The position numbers and the translations under genes were made by a program. A model generated the notes under the pieces. That model searched no databases, was not told where the DNA came from, and saw only the letters and a list, made by a program, of their open reading frames with translations. From Curtobacterium sp. TC1 (lineage in GTDB: Bacteria; Actinomycetota; Actinomycetes; Actinomycetales; Microbacteriaceae): DNA of 64,000 nucleotides. The DNA lies in contig NZ_CP081964.1 in the NCBI RefSeq assembly GCF_019844075.1, positions 2,170,001 through 2,234,000 of the forward strand, read 5' to 3'. This document shows, one piece after another, positions 17,041 through 27,464 of the stretch. Numbering within the stretch: position 1 is the stretch's first letter; each line of letters starts with the position of its first letter.

Positions 17041-17778
17041 ATGGTGACCGACGGAACCGACACGGGTGGCTGGCAAGCCGACCAGCAGGACGACGACCTC
17101 GACCGTGCCTTCGGCCCCGAGACCGCCAGCGTGCAGACCCGCACGATGGGACAACGGGCCCGCACCTGGCTCGTCATCGGCGGCAGCACCGTCGTCGTCG
17201 CCGGGGTGATCGCCCTCGTGCTCGGCACCATCATCGGCAGCGTGCAGAACGGCATCGGTGGCGTGTTCCCCCGGCCGGACATGGCCCTCGACCGGCTCGA
17301 CGACCGGCTCGCCGACGTGCCGGGCGTCACCAAGGTCCGCCACCACCGGGCCGAGAAGACCGGCTTCGCGAGCTACGACGCCACCGCGACGATCACGGCC
17401 GACCCGTCGCTGGACGCCGCCGCCCGGACCGACCTCGTCGACGCCCTGAGCCGTGCGACCGACTCGGCTGGCGGCAACGGCGTCCGGGTCGTCGCGATCG
17501 CCGACCTCGGCACGCTCGAGGTGGGTGTCTCCGACTCCCGTGCGGTCACGGCGAAGCGCCTGGTGCTGGCGGACACGCTCGACCACATCGGCGGGGTCAC
17601 GGCCGTCCGCTGCTCGTGGGAACGCGGTGGCACCCCGTCGGACCGCGCCGCCGACCAGTCGATCACCGTCGAGACCCCGGGACGAGGGGCTGCCGTCCCA
17701 CCGATCGTGGCGCGGGTGACCGAGGAGACGCACAAGGTGTTCCCCGGGGCGAGCGTCGAGGTGGTCGCGGCGAAGTAG
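17041..17778 (+). CDS. single-pass membrane protein of unknown function
   Basis: Not recognised. 245 residues from an ATG at 17041 preceded by AGGGGGC seven bases upstream. An acidic cytoplasmic N-terminus of about 45 residues is followed by one membrane helix (residues about 48-68, rich in V, I, G) and an exported domain of about 175 residues. The exported part has two related-looking halves of alternating strands with ATATITADPS and RAADQSITVETPG. No catalytic motif or lipobox is seen. It stands alone before a palindromic repeat. Confidence 0.7.
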   Translation: MVTDGTDTGGWQADQQDDDLDRAFGPETASVQTRTMGQRARTWLVIGGSTVVVAGVIALVLGTIIGSVQNGIGGVFPRPDMALDRLDDRLADVPGVTKVRHHRAEKTGFASYDATATITADPSLDAAARTDLVDALSRATDSAGGNGVRVVAIADLGTLEVGVSDSRAVTAKRLVLADTLDHIGGVTAVRCSWERGGTPSDRAADQSITVETPGRGAAVPPIVARVTEETHKVFPGASVEVVAAK

Positions 17779-17817
17779 CGGTCGGCCGGTCGTGTGGCCG
17801 ACGCAGAACGACGAATC

Positions 17818-17855
17818 CGATGTCGCACGACATCGACGATGTCGTGTCGCATCGA
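17818..17855. repeat. paired TGTCGCACGACA-type palindromes between convergent genes
   Basis: Two half-units, CGATGTCGCACGACATCGA and CGATGTCGTGTCGCATCGA, partly inverted to one another, occupy the gap between convergent genes. The unit is a variant of the GTCGTACGAC family near 1534 and 49341. It could fold as a terminator hairpin on either strand. Confidence 0.65.
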
Positions 17856-17868
17856 CCGACGCGCCTCG

Positions 17869-18951
17869 CTACCGCGCGCGCCGGTCGGCCACGGCCCGCT
17901 CGACCGCCCGCACCACCTGCTCCGCCGAGTCCTGCCACCGGAACCGCGCCGCCCGCTCGACCGACTGCGCCGAGGCCTCGTCCCACCGTTCCTCGACCCG
18001 CCGCACCGCAGCAGCGACCGCCGACGGCGAGGCCGGGTCGAAGTACTCGGCCGCACCGCCGCCGATCTCGCGGAAGATCGGGATGTCGCTCACCACGACC
18101 GGGGTACCGACGCCCATCGCCTCGACCAGCGGGATGCCGAAGCCCTCGTCGTACGACGCGGTCGCCAGGGCAGTCGCCGACCGGAGCACGGACAGGTACT
18201 CCTCGTCGGTCGCACCGTCGTGGAACACGATCGCGCCGGCCGGTGCGAGCCCCTCGAGCCGTGCGCGGTCGGCGTCCGAGACCCGTGACATGCAGTGCAG
18301 GGTCCAGTCCGCCCCGAGCAGCGGCAGCGCGGCCGCCAGTGTCTCGACGTTCTTGTAGGGCATGAACGAACCCATGTAGACGAGCGAGCGGTCGCGCGGT
18401 GCGCCGGCCACCCGCGGTGTGGCCGGGTCGGCGGCGTTGTACGCCACCGTCACGGGACGCCTCGTCAGCCGGTGCTCGGCGATGAGCCCGGCGGTCGTCT
18501 CCGACACGGTGACGACCCCGTCGGCACCGTTCAGCAGGAACCGCTGCGGCACCCACGACAGGTGGAACGCGCGCCACCCGAGCCGGAGCGGCCACGAGAA
18601 CTCCCGCGGCGGCGTGCGGTTCCGGTAGTAGATCAGGTCGTGCAGCGTCAGCACGAGCGCGTAGTCGCGCCCCCGCGAGCCCATCGTCTGCATCGGCGAG
18701 AACACCGCGTCGAGGCCGAGCCGGTTCACCCGTCGCGCGACGAGCGGCTCCCCCGCGTCGGTCGGCGCCGGCAGCAGCTCCCACGGCAGGTCGCGCGGCA
18801 GGGACTCGAGCTGGCGCTCGTCGTGGACGAGCAGCACGAAGTCGTGCCGGTCGGGCAGGTTCCAGGCGACCCCGGCGGTGAACCGGCTGATGCCGTCGTG
18901 GCGGCCGATGCGGACGTAGCGGCAGTCGATGCCGATGCGCAGGCGCGTCAC
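17869..18951 (-). CDS. glycosyltransferase family 4-like protein
   Basis: Retaining GT-B glycosyltransferase transferring a sugar from a nucleotide donor, 360 residues, probably at the cytoplasmic face for an envelope or exopolysaccharide glycan. The C-terminal domain has YMGSFMPYKNVETLAAALP, then the donor-site motif DEGFGIPLVEAMGVGTPVV, with the E-x7-E type pattern, and SDIPIFREIGGGAAEYFDP. The N-terminal domain has GIDCRYVRIGRHDGISRF. GTG at 18951 overlaps the upstream hydrolase stop (GTGA), indicating coupling. The acceptor is not deducible. Confidence 0.87.
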   Translation of the reverse strand: MTRLRIGIDCRYVRIGRHDGISRFTAGVAWNLPDRHDFVLLVHDERQLESLPRDLPWELLPAPTDAGEPLVARRVNRLGLDAVFSPMQTMGSRGRDYALVLTLHDLIYYRNRTPPREFSWPLRLGWRAFHLSWVPQRFLLNGADGVVTVSETTAGLIAEHRLTRRPVTVAYNAADPATPRVAGAPRDRSLVYMGSFMPYKNVETLAAALPLLGADWTLHCMSRVSDADRARLEGLAPAGAIVFHDGATDEEYLSVLRSATALATASYDEGFGIPLVEAMGVGTPVVVSDIPIFREIGGGAAEYFDPASPSAVAAAVRRVEERWDEASAQSVERAARFRWQDSAEQVVRAVERAVADRRAR

Positions 18952-19949
18952 GCGTCGATCTCCTCGGTCGCGCCGGCCGTCGTCGCGGTCGCCCTGGAGG
19001 CCCGTCCCGCGCCCGCCGGTCGGCCCGCCTTGGCAGCGCGGCCGCGTCCAGGGCGCGCCGGTGTGTCCGCCATCCGGCGCAGCACGGCGGCGGCGGCCGG
19101 TGCCGGTGTCTCGTAGTGCACCAGGTGCCCGACGCCGGGGATGACCACGAGCTCGGCATCGTGCAGGCGTGCGGCCAGGGCGCGCTGCTCCGGCACCGCC
19201 GTGATGTCGTCGTGCTCGGCGGCGATCATCAGGACCGGCACCTCGATGCGGTCCGCGTACTCGGACACGTCGTGGCTGACCGAGGTGCGGAACGCCTCGA
19301 GCACGCTCGTACGGTTCGCGAAGGCCGAGAAGTAGCGGTCGTGCTGGTCGTGCACCCAGCGGCGCATCCCGCGGTCGTGGGACTTGAGCATCGCGATGCT
19401 CATCACCCGCACGATGGCGGCGTTCCGCAGGATGCCGAGCCCGATCGGCTTCGGCAGCACCGCGCCGGCCCGGTAGTAGCCGATCGCGATCCCGGTGCCG
19501 ACCGCCCGGGGTCCCTGCAGCGCGGGGGCGGCGATCGGGTTCACGAGGACGAGCAGCCGGGTGTCGAGCCCCGCGGCGACGGTGGCGGACACCACGATCG
19601 AACCGAACGAGTGACCGAGCACGACGGCGTCGCGCCCGAGCCCGAGCGCCGCGTGGAACGCGGTCAACCAGGCGACGTACGACTCGATGCCGGACACCGG
19701 CAACGGGTCGGACACGCCGAAGCCGGGCAGGTCGGGGACGATCACCCGCACGCCCCCCAGGTGCGCGGCGATGGTCTCGAGGCCGTGGTGGTCGCCACGG
19801 AAGCCGTGCACCGCCAGGACGGTCTGCGTCGCGTCCGACGGCCCGTACTCCCAGTAGTGCGTGGTGCGGCCGTCGACCTGCACGGACCGGTGGACCACCG
19901 GCGTGGCGGCCATGAGCGACTGGTACGGGGAGAGCACGGGCGGTTGCAT
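18948..19949 (-). CDS. alpha/beta hydrolase
   Basis: Alpha/beta-hydrolase-fold enzyme of 333 residues, cytoplasmic. The oxyanion HGFRGDHHG lies near residue 48, the nucleophile elbow GHSFGS near 119, an acid region AAEHDD and the catalytic His in PGVGHLVHYE. The last 45 residues are low-complexity Ala/Arg/Gly. The ATG at 19949 is chosen over upstream frame extension that enters the treS promoter region. The substrate is unknown. It is co-transcribed with the glycosyltransferase through a four-base overlap. Confidence 0.85.
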   Translation of the reverse strand: MQPPVLSPYQSLMAATPVVHRSVQVDGRTTHYWEYGPSDATQTVLAVHGFRGDHHGLETIAAHLGGVRVIVPDLPGFGVSDPLPVSGIESYVAWLTAFHAALGLGRDAVVLGHSFGSIVVSATVAAGLDTRLLVLVNPIAAPALQGPRAVGTGIAIGYYRAGAVLPKPIGLGILRNAAIVRVMSIAMLKSHDRGMRRWVHDQHDRYFSAFANRTSVLEAFRTSVSHDVSEYADRIEVPVLMIAAEHDDITAVPEQRALAARLHDAELVVIPGVGHLVHYETPAPAAAAVLRRMADTPARPGRGRAAKAGRPAGAGRASRATATTAGATEEIDA

Positions 19950-19981
19950 CGGCGCCAGTCTACGAAGACATCCGCACGAAA

Positions 19982-20022
19982 CCCCGGACACCCGGAGCAT
20001 CGCGCGCCTATCGTGTCCGGGG
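19982..20022 (+). promoter_or_regulatory. inverted repeat around a possible treS -10 element
   Basis: The arms CCCCGGACAC (19982-19991) and GTGTCCGGGG (20013-20022) are perfect complements separated by 21 bases, with a -10-like TATCGT at 20009-20014 partly inside the right arm. It lies 42 bp upstream of the treS start. It may be an operator or a leader hairpin; no factor is assigned. Confidence 0.4.
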
Positions 20023-20064
20023 CGGGCTCTCGACGAGGCCCGTGGACCTTCGACGAGGAGCACG

Positions 20065-21774
<1,710 letters not shown>

Positions 21775-21811
21775 CGCGGGTGGTGTCGGTGCGTCCCGTT
21801 AGCCTGACCGC

Positions 21812-22567
21812 GTGACGTTCCCCACAGCACAGCTCGAAACGCCCGCCCCGGCGCAGGACCTCTCCGGGCGACCCTGGTGGCACGCCCTCGGCGTCTTCGA
21901 CCTCGAGACCACCGGTGTCGACGTCGAGACGGCGCGGATCGTCACGGCGCACGTCGGCCTCATCGACATGACCGGAACCTCCATCGCCGAGGGCGCGTGG
22001 ATCGCCGACCCGGGAATCGCGATCCCCGAGGGCGCCGCGGCCGTGCACGGCTACACCACGGAGCGCGCCCAGGCCCAGGGGCGTCCCGCCGCCGAGGTCG
22101 TCGCCGAGGTCATCGCTGCGATCGAGGCCGTGTTCGCCCGCGGGATCCCGCTGGTGATCTACAACGCGCCGTACGACCTGACGGTCCTCGACCGCGAGGC
22201 AAAACGGCACGGCTTCGCGTCCCCCGTGATCGGCAACGTCGTCGACCCGCTCGTCATCGACAAGGCCCTCGACACGTTCCGCAAGGGCAAGCGCACGCTC
22301 GAGGCGGCGTCCGAGCTGTACGGCGTCACCCTCGACGACGCCCACGACGCGGGTGCGGACGCGATCGCGGCCGGGCGGGTCGCCCAGGCCATCGCCGGCA
22401 AGTACCAGGACGAACTCGGCATCTCGGCCGAAGAGCTCCACCGCAAGCAGGTCGGGTGGTGCGCTGAGCAGGCGAGCTCGTTCCAGGAGTACATGCGCAA
22501 GAAGCGCGACCCCTCGTTCGTGGCTGATGGTCGCTGGCCCCACCGGAACGCCTCCGCGGGCATGTAG
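21812..22567 (+). CDS. DEDDh 3'-5' exonuclease, DNA polymerase III epsilon-like
   Basis: Exonuclease domain protein of 251 residues. Exo I motif VFDLETTGVD near residues 30-39 supplies Asp and Glu; IYNAPYDLTVLDREAKRHG carries the Exo II Asp; HDAGADAIAAGRVA near 178-191 is the Exo III DEDDh His/Asp. The C-terminal 60 residues have no assigned domain. It could proofread or process RNA/DNA ends; epsilon proper is not certain. The GTG start at 21812 follows the treS stop by 37 bp, so read-through from treS is possible. Confidence 0.85.
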   Translation: MTFPTAQLETPAPAQDLSGRPWWHALGVFDLETTGVDVETARIVTAHVGLIDMTGTSIAEGAWIADPGIAIPEGAAAVHGYTTERAQAQGRPAAEVVAEVIAAIEAVFARGIPLVIYNAPYDLTVLDREAKRHGFASPVIGNVVDPLVIDKALDTFRKGKRTLEAASELYGVTLDDAHDAGADAIAAGRVAQAIAGKYQDELGISAEELHRKQVGWCAEQASSFQEYMRKKRDPSFVADGRWPHRNASAGM

Positions 22568-22642
22568 CATCTCAGCGGGGGCAGATCACGGTATCCGTCC
22601 CGCACCGATGCAGGACGAAGCACCAACAGGAGATCAGCACAC

Positions 22643-23770
22643 GTGTTCTTGAAGACCTTCGGGTGGTCACTCGTGATCACCGTCCTCGCCCTCGCCACGG
22701 CGCTGATCTACGGCAGCTGGAGCGCAGTGGTCATCACGCTGATCCTCGGCGTGCTCGAGATCAGCCTCAGCTTCGACAACGCGGTGGTCAACGCCCGCAT
22801 CCTCGAGCGGATGAGCCCGTTCTGGCAGAAGATGTTCCTGACGGTCGGCATCGTCATCGCCGTGTTCGGCATGCGCGTGGTCTTCCCGCTGCTCATCGTG
22901 GCCGTCACGGCACACCTCAGCCCGGTCGAGTCGATCCAGCTCGCGCTCGAGAAGGGCCCCATCGACGAGCCGGGCACCTACGCCTACCTGCTCCACGAGG
23001 CGCACCCGCAGATCGCCGCCTTCGGTGGGATGTTCCTGCTCATGATCTTCCTCGACTTCATGTTCGAGGACCGCGACATCCTCTGGCTCAAGTGGCTCGA
23101 GCGCCCGCTGCACTTCCTCGGCCGTCTGCCGATGGTGAACGTCGTGGTCGCCCTCGCACTCCTCGCCCTGTTCGGCGTCACGTCGGGCGACCACCAGGCG
23201 ATCGTCCTCGTCTCCGGGATCGCCGGGCTGGTGACGTACTTCCTCGTCACGGGCCTCGGCGGCCTGTTCGACGTCGGCGACCCGGACGACGACGGCAACT
23301 CGTTCGAGAGCGCCGACGAGATGGACGCCGAAGCGGGTCGCATCGTCTCGAAGCGCCGGCTCGGCCACGTGACCGGTCGTGCCGCGTTCCTGCTCTTCCT
23401 GTACCTCGAGGTCATCGACGCGTCGTTCTCCTTCGACGGGGTCATCGGCGCGTTCGCCATCACCGCCGACCCGATCATCATCGCGCTCGGTCTCGGGCTG
23501 ATCGGCGCGATGTTCGTCCGGTCGCTCACGGTGTTCTTCGTGCGACAGGGCACGCTCGACGAGTTCGAGTACCTCGACCACGGCGCGCACTGGGCCATCG
23601 GTGCGCTCGCCGTGATCCTGCTCGTCACCATCACGACCGAGGTCAACGAGATCGTGACCGGGCTCATCGGCGTCGTCTTCATCCTCGCGGCCTTCGTGTC
23701 GTCGATCGTCCGCAACCGTCGCAAGGCCGACCACCCCACTCCCGCGGAGCCGGCGATGCTCTCGCGCTGA
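22643..23770 (+). CDS. DUF475/TerC-like integral membrane protein
   Basis: A 375-residue polytopic membrane protein with about 9-10 hydrophobic helices. Family-defining acidic intramembrane motifs are EISLSFDNAVVNA near residues 33-45 and EVIDASFSFDGVIGA near 256-270, comparable to the TerC ion-site motifs; the loop FDVGDPDDDGNSFES is strongly acidic. It heads the Ter operon. TerC-family proteins are linked to metal-ion (Mn2+) export and the tellurite-resistance phenotype; the substrate here is inference. GTG start with AGGAGA nine bases upstream; 54 bp separate it from the first terD. Confidence 0.87.
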   Translation: MFLKTFGWSLVITVLALATALIYGSWSAVVITLILGVLEISLSFDNAVVNARILERMSPFWQKMFLTVGIVIAVFGMRVVFPLLIVAVTAHLSPVESIQLALEKGPIDEPGTYAYLLHEAHPQIAAFGGMFLLMIFLDFMFEDRDILWLKWLERPLHFLGRLPMVNVVVALALLALFGVTSGDHQAIVLVSGIAGLVTYFLVTGLGGLFDVGDPDDDGNSFESADEMDAEAGRIVSKRRLGHVTGRAAFLLFLYLEVIDASFSFDGVIGAFAITADPIIIALGLGLIGAMFVRSLTVFFVRQGTLDEFEYLDHGAHWAIGALAVILLVTITTEVNEIVTGLIGVVFILAAFVSSIVRNRRKADHPTPAEPAMLSR

Positions 23771-23824
23771 CCCGGTCCGACACACGAAACCCCCACTCCA
23801 GCACGCCACGAAAGGGTCACCGCC

Positions 23825-24412
23825 ATGGGTCTCAGCCTCCAGAAGGGTCAGTCGCTCTCACTGACGAAACAGGACGGCAGCGCGCTGTCCCGCGTCCGCC
23901 TCGCGCTCGGCTGGGACGCCGTCGCGACGAAGCGGGGGCTGTTCGGCGGCCGCAAGGAGGCCGAGGTCGACCTCGACGCGTCGGCGATCTTCTTCGACGT
24001 GCAGGGCGCGCCCATCGACTACGTCTGGTTCAACCAGCTGCGCAGCAAGGACGGCTCGGCCCAGCACACCGGTGACAACCTCACGGGTGCCGGGGACGGT
24101 GACGACGAGACGATCCGCATCGACCTGTCGGCGGTCCACGCCTCGGTCGCGCAGATCGTCTTCGTGATCAGCAGCTACAGCCGCCAGACGTTCGACACGG
24201 TGCAGAACGCCTTCTGCCGGGTGGTCGACGACTCGACGGCCGGTACCCCCGAGGTCGCGCGCTACCAGTTGACCGACTCCGGGCCGCACACCGCGATGGT
24301 CATGGCCAAGGTGTCCCGCGTCGGGACCGGATGGTCCTTCAGCGCCATCGGTGAGCGCGCGAACGGCCGGACCGTGCAGGACCTCGTCGCACCGGCGTCC
24401 GCCGCGCTCTGA
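23825..24412 (+). CDS. TerD family protein, copy 1
   Basis: Calcium-binding TerD-fold stress protein, 195 residues, cytoplasmic. The two acidic Ca2+-site motifs are present: DLDASA at 49-54 and DGDDE at 91-95, with WFNQLRSKDGS between. It differs from copies 2 and 3 by an insertion GLFGGRKEAE after residue 38 and by a divergent C-terminus (WSFSAIGERANG instead of [10 protein letters not shown]). ATG start at 23825 with AAAGGG upstream. It lies in the Ter operon 20 bp before copy 2. Confidence 0.93.
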   Translation: MGLSLQKGQSLSLTKQDGSALSRVRLALGWDAVATKRGLFGGRKEAEVDLDASAIFFDVQGAPIDYVWFNQLRSKDGSAQHTGDNLTGAGDGDDETIRIDLSAVHASVAQIVFVISSYSRQTFDTVQNAFCRVVDDSTAGTPEVARYQLTDSGPHTAMVMAKVSRVGTGWSFSAIGERANGRTVQDLVAPASAAL

Positions 24413-24432
24413 GCGGGAAGGACACACCGCAC

Positions 24433-25014
24433 ATGGCGACCCTCTCCCTCTCCAAGGGCAACAACCTCTCCCTGACCAAGACGGACCCGAGCCTCCGACG
24501 GGCCATGATCGGCCTCGGCTGGGATCCCCGCACCACCGCGGGTGAGCAGTTCGACCTCGACGCCTCGGCGCTGTTGGTCGGTGCGAACGGCCGCGTGCGG
24601 TCGAACGACGACTTCATCTTCTACAACCAGCTGCAGTCGGTCGACGGTTCCGTCGTCCACCAGGGCGACAACCGCACGGGCGACGGCGACGGTGACGACG
24701 AACAGATCCTCATCGACCTCGACGCCGTCGCTCCGGACGTCGAACGCGTCGTGATCGTCGTCACGATCGACCAGGCGGAGGCCCGCCACCAGAACTTCGG
24801 ACAGGTGCGTGGCGCGTTCTGCCGGGTCGTCAACGACGAGACCGCGAACGAGGTCGTGCGGTTCGACCTGACCGAGGACGCCGCATCCGAGACCGGCATG
24901 ATCTTCTCGGAGATCTACCGGTACAACGGGGAGTGGAAGTTCCGCGCCGTCGGCCAGGGGTACGCTTCCGGCCTCCGCGGCGTGGCGACCGACTACGGCG
25001 TCGTCCTCGACTGA
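24433..25014 (+). CDS. TerD family protein, copy 2
   Basis: 193-residue TerD-fold protein. Ca2+ motifs DLDASA at 41-46 and DGDDE at 86-90 are intact, and the C-terminus has the canonical [16 protein letters not shown]. It is the closest relative of copy 3 (shared [10 protein letters not shown] start and FIFYNQ core), indicating tandem duplication. ATG start with GGAAGGA upstream. Role in tolerance to tellurite, oxidants or phage follows from the family; in this organism it is inferred. Confidence 0.94.
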   Translation: MATLSLSKGNNLSLTKTDPSLRRAMIGLGWDPRTTAGEQFDLDASALLVGANGRVRSNDDFIFYNQLQSVDGSVVHQGDNRTGDGDGDDEQILIDLDAVAPDVERVVIVVTIDQAEARHQNFGQVRGAFCRVVNDETANEVVRFDLTEDAASETGMIFSEIYRYNGEWKFRAVGQGYASGLRGVATDYGVVLD

Positions 25015-25042
25015 CCGTCCCCACCGACTGAAAGGCACGACC

Positions 25043-25621
25043 ATGGCAGGACTGACCCTCACCAAGGGCAACAACCTCTCGCTCACGAAGACCAGCCCCG
25101 GTCTGACGGTCGCCACCGTCGGTCTCGGCTGGGACCCCCGCACGACCACGGGCGAGCAGTTCGACCTGGACGCCTCGGCACTGCTGCTGAGCGCGTCGGG
25201 CAAGGTGCGCTCGGACGCCGACTTCATCTTCTACAACCAGCCGCGCAGCGCCGACGGATCGGTCGAGCACAAGGGCGACAACCGTACCGGCCAGGGTGAC
25301 GGCGACGACGAGCAGATCAGCATCGACCTGACGTCGCTGCCCGCCGACGTGGACCGCGTGGTCATCGTCGTGTCGATCGACCAGGGCGAGGCCCGCGGTC
25401 AGAACTTCGGCCAGGTCCGCAGCGCGTACTCGCGGGTGCTCGACCAGGACGGCACCGAGATCGTGCGGTTCGACCTCTCCGAGGACGCCGCCCCCGAGAC
25501 GGCGATGATCTTCTCGGAGATCTACCGGAACGGTGCCGAGTGGAAGTTCCGCGCCGTCGGGCAGGGCTACACCACGGGCCTCGCCGGGATCGCCACCGAC
25601 TTCGGCATCCAGCTCGGCTGA
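25043..25621 (+). CDS. TerD family protein, copy 3
   Basis: 192-residue TerD-fold protein with intact DLDASA (41-46) and DGDDE (86-90) motifs and the C-terminal [15 protein letters not shown]. Nearly the same length and layout as copy 2. ATG at 25043 with GAAAGG upstream. It lies 28 bp after copy 2 and 43 bp before telA in the same operon. Confidence 0.94.
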   Translation: MAGLTLTKGNNLSLTKTSPGLTVATVGLGWDPRTTTGEQFDLDASALLLSASGKVRSDADFIFYNQPRSADGSVEHKGDNRTGQGDGDDEQISIDLTSLPADVDRVVIVVSIDQGEARGQNFGQVRSAYSRVLDQDGTEIVRFDLSEDAAPETAMIFSEIYRNGAEWKFRAVGQGYTTGLAGIATDFGIQLG

Positions 25622-25664
25622 CCCGCCGACGCCGACGACCGCACCCAGACCAGGAGAACCAGCC

Positions 25665-26885
25665 ATGCCCGGACCGCTCGCTCCGCCGGAACCGACCGAC
25701 CCGACCGAGGACGCCCTCGTCCTCCGCCCAGCAGCATCCGCCGAGGTCGTGACCCCGGACGACGCCCCGGGCATGGTGCCGGTCGACCCGGAGCGGCAGT
25801 CCCAGATCGCCGCCCAGGCGCGGGAGTTCGTCGACGAGGTCGCCTCGCTCGACCCGCGTTCGCCGGCGTTCACCGAGAAGGTCGACGGCATCACCTCGAT
25901 CGGCGGCGTCGAGATCGCCCGGTCCGGCGGGTTCTCGTCACGGATGCTCGAGCGTTCGCAGACGTCGGTCGCCGGTGCCAAGCGGACCGGTGACAGCGCG
26001 CAGGTCAAGGTCGCGACGACGCTCGGTGACCTGCGTTCCACCGTCGAGGACCTGACGCCGAACCAGGCCGACCTCAGCACCGGTCGCAAGATCCTCGGGC
26101 TCATCCCCGGCGGCAACAAGCTGGCGAAGTACTTCCAGAAGTACGAGTCGGCGCAGACGCAGCTCGACCACATCATCAAGTCGCTCATGGCCGGCCAGGA
26201 CGAGCTCCGCAAGGACAACGCCACCCTGGCGGACGAGAAGGTCCAGCTGTGGGAGACCATGCAGCAGCTGAGCGAGTACGCCGTCTTCGCGAAGGCGCTC
26301 GACGCGGCGACGGTGACGAAGGTCGAGTCCCTGCGGAACGGCGGTCGCGTCGACGAAGCGCAGAAGCTCGAGTCCGACGTCCTCTTCCCGGTGCGCCAGC
26401 GCCACCAGGACATCCTCACGCAGCTCGCCGTCTCGGTGCAGGGCTACCTCGCGATGGACCTGGTCCGGAAGAACAACACCGAGCTCATCAAGGGTGTCGA
26501 GCGTGCGCGGACCACGACCATCGCGGCGCTCCGGACTGCCGTCGTGGTCGCCCAGGCGCTCGCGAACCAGCGGATGGTGCTCGACCAGATCGACGCCGTG
26601 AACAACACCACGAACGCGATGATCCTGCAGACCAGCGAGATGCTGCGCGATCAGACCACGCGGATCCACCAGCAGGCGACCAACTCCGGCGTCAGCGTCG
26701 AGACGCTGGAGCGTGCGTTCGACAACGTCTTCCAGACGATGGACGCGATCGACTCGTTCCGCTCCGAAGCCGCACAGAACATGGCCTCGACGGTGACGGC
26801 GCTCGAGTCCGGCATCCAGCGTGCGAAGCCCTACCTGGAGCGCGCGCGACAGTCCGGCGACGACCCGCGCTCGATCAGCCGATGA
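25665..26885 (+). CDS. telA: toxic anion resistance protein TelA family
   Basis: Cytoplasmic, almost wholly alpha-helical protein of 406 residues, the TelA/YceH family that accompanies TerD. Conserved features seen are the VPVDPERQSQI start of the domain near residue 40, GRKILGLIPGGNKLAKYFQKYESAQTQLD near 140-168, and a long coiled coil ending in SGIQRAKPYLERA. The ATG at 25665 has AGGAGA nine bases upstream. The biochemical role of TelA is not established; association with Ter complexes at the membrane is known from the family. Confidence 0.92.
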   Translation: MPGPLAPPEPTDPTEDALVLRPAASAEVVTPDDAPGMVPVDPERQSQIAAQAREFVDEVASLDPRSPAFTEKVDGITSIGGVEIARSGGFSSRMLERSQTSVAGAKRTGDSAQVKVATTLGDLRSTVEDLTPNQADLSTGRKILGLIPGGNKLAKYFQKYESAQTQLDHIIKSLMAGQDELRKDNATLADEKVQLWETMQQLSEYAVFAKALDAATVTKVESLRNGGRVDEAQKLESDVLFPVRQRHQDILTQLAVSVQGYLAMDLVRKNNTELIKGVERARTTTIAALRTAVVVAQALANQRMVLDQIDAVNNTTNAMILQTSEMLRDQTTRIHQQATNSGVSVETLERAFDNVFQTMDAIDSFRSEAAQNMASTVTALESGIQRAKPYLERARQSGDDPRSISR

Positions 26886-26903
26886 CCCGAACGGCCGACC
26901 ACG

Positions 26904-27464
26904 GTGCGTGACCGTCTGCGCGCGCTGTTCGGCCGCGACGACGATCGCGAACCGACGGCCACCGATGCCACACCGGCGTCGGTGGCTGCCGCCGCTGCTG
27001 CGCGCATCGACGTCCGCGGAGCCGGCGGGCAGTCGGACGACGCCGCGGCTGCGGCGGGGCTCGACGACCTCCGCGCCTTCGTCCGGGCCGCCGGGGCCGA
27101 GCTGCCCACGGTCGTGTCGTCACGGATCCGACACGTCGAGGACCTGCTCCGCGAGGCGGCCGGCACGGTGGTGGCACGCGGGGCCTCGACCGAACAGCGG
27201 TTCCTCTTCCAGGCCATCGTGGACGACTACCTGCCCACCCCGGTCCGGACCTACCGGTCCCTGCCGGACGACGACCGCACCGAGGACAGCGCGGCGACCC
27301 GCACACTCACCGAACAGCTCGACGTCGTCGCCGAGACCGTCGACGACATGCACGAACAGATCAGGAGCGGAGCCATCGCAGAGCTCTCCACCCACGGACG
27401 GTTCCTCCGTGACCGTCTCGGCGACGGCGACCCGGGTCTCCGACTCCGCGGAGCGGACTCGTGA
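26904..27464 (+). CDS. unrecognised Ter-operon protein, 186 aa
   Basis: Not recognised. A GTG start 18 bp after telA gives an acidic, Ala-rich, mostly helical protein with no membrane segment. Residues about 55-160 look like a folded helical unit: EDLLREAAG, FQAIVDDYLPTPVRTYRSLP, then TLTEQLDVVAETVDDMHEQIRSG. The C-terminus carries STHGRFLRDRLGDGD. Its position between telA and a terD, with a four-base overlap into the latter, makes a role with TelA/TerD likely, for example as a helical adaptor. TerB was considered but no TerB metal-binding acidic motif was found. Confidence 0.75.
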   Translation: MRDRLRALFGRDDDREPTATDATPASVAAAAAARIDVRGAGGQSDDAAAAAGLDDLRAFVRAAGAELPTVVSSRIRHVEDLLREAAGTVVARGASTEQRFLFQAIVDDYLPTPVRTYRSLPDDDRTEDSAATRTLTEQLDVVAETVDDMHEQIRSGAIAELSTHGRFLRDRLGDGDPGLRLRGADS

